Positions 41,944-42,132 of a DNA stretch of 42,132 bases are shown here, piece after piece. Within the stretch, counting starts at the first letter, position 1, and the number at the start of each line of letters is the position of its first letter. Source of the DNA: AP-15 sp035509615 (GTDB lineage: Bacteria > Pseudomonadota > Alphaproteobacteria > ATCC43930 > CGMCC-115725); assembly GCA_035509615.1 (NCBI GenBank), contig DATJLK010000013.1:1-42132 (forward strand). The letters are read 5' to 3'. The notes beneath the pieces were generated by a model. The model saw only the letters and a program-made list of their open reading frames with translations, had not been told where the DNA came from and did no database searches. The translations under genes and the position numbers were made by a program.

Positions 41944-42132
41944 GCTCAACTCGTTCAATGGCGATGCGGCCGGGATGGGTAAAGACCTCGAAGCCATCGT
42001 CACGGGCGACGGCGACAAGGGTGATGCCAGCGTCCTCGGCAGTGCGCAGCGCCAGCGCGGTCGGTGCTGAGACCGCAACGACGATCGGCGCGCCGAGGAC
42101 AGCGGCCTTCTGGATCAACTCGACCGAAACGC
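41933..42132 (-). CDS. fdhD: Formate dehydrogenase accessory sulfurtransferase FdhD, C-terminal part
   Basis: The visible 65 codons continue beyond the right edge, so the N-terminus is missing. VSVELIQKAAVLGAPIVVAV, SAPTALALRTAEDAGITLVA and DDGFEVFTHPGRI are the conserved FdhD C-terminus. FdhD transfers sulfur from IscS to the molybdenum cofactor of formate dehydrogenase, which is needed for activity. The stop lies inside the start of fdsD (11-bp overlap). Confidence 0.93.
   Translation of the reverse strand, partial: VSVELIQKAAVLGAPIVVAVSAPTALALRTAEDAGITLVAVARDDGFEVFTHPGRIAIERVEHVA

Overview
The window is GC-rich chromosomal DNA of an alphaproteobacterium. The gene families (FdsD/FdhD formate dehydrogenase genes, a DUF2155 protein next to accBC-aat, CbtAB cobalt transporters, OprB porin, frequent GTG/TTG starts, tight 1-4 bp ATGA/GTGA/TGATG overlaps) fit Rhodospirillales or Acetobacterales best; I cannot name the genus. 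I see no insertion sequence, prophage, CRISPR array, tRNA or rRNA. Almost all of the DNA is coding.

Left part (1-9.5 kb), mainly minus strand. def-fmt-truA (formyl removal, initiator tRNA formylation, tRNA pseudouridylation) is followed by the N-terminal part of an unrecognised Pro/Ala-rich single-pass membrane protein that runs off the edge. Next come a threonine-aldolase-like PLP enzyme with an in-frame 15-bp tandem repeat, a divergent secreted S1/P1-nuclease homologue that has lost most zinc ligands, pyrE coupled to an unknown small protein, an HNH endonuclease-like protein, and etfB-etfA-3-hydroxybutyryl-CoA dehydrogenase.

Middle (9.5-30 kb). A secreted Asn/Gly-rich protein with a clear terminator-like hairpin; a two-gene RND efflux pump (adaptor plus inner-membrane pump, no outer-membrane channel or regulator beside it); a hot-dog thioesterase; small unknown proteins; a secreted alpha/beta hydrolase; a LigE-like glutathione transferase coupled to a CopD-like membrane protein. 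The aroQ-accB-accC-aat operon (shikimate pathway, acetyl-CoA carboxylase, N-end-rule transferase) ends in a 112-bp antisense overlap with a DUF2155 gene. A run of redox and C2-type enzymes follows on the minus strand: GMC oxidoreductase, an orphan secreted six-cysteine protein, serine-glyoxylate-type aminotransferase, LLM flavin monooxygenase and FMN alpha-hydroxy-acid oxidase.

Right part (30-42 kb) is metal-centred. A complete ferric-iron ABC importer (binding protein, fused permease, ATPase) precedes a cobalamin riboswitch with a recognisable promoter. The riboswitch heads cbtB-cbtA-oprB-cobW, followed after a structured 226-nt gap by a NiCoT-family nickel/cobalt permease. A TonB-dependent receptor converges on this block across a long hairpin. 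Together these could form an envelope-spanning cobalt acquisition locus: outer-membrane entry (OprB and/or the receptor), two unrelated inner-membrane importers, and a CobW metallochaperone. The window ends in fdhD and fdsD, the 3' end of an NAD-dependent formate dehydrogenase operon.

The most interesting points are the metal-ligand-stripped S1/P1 homologue, the porin embedded in a B12-controlled cobalt operon, the structured leader before the NiCoT gene, and the antisense aat/DUF2155 overlap.
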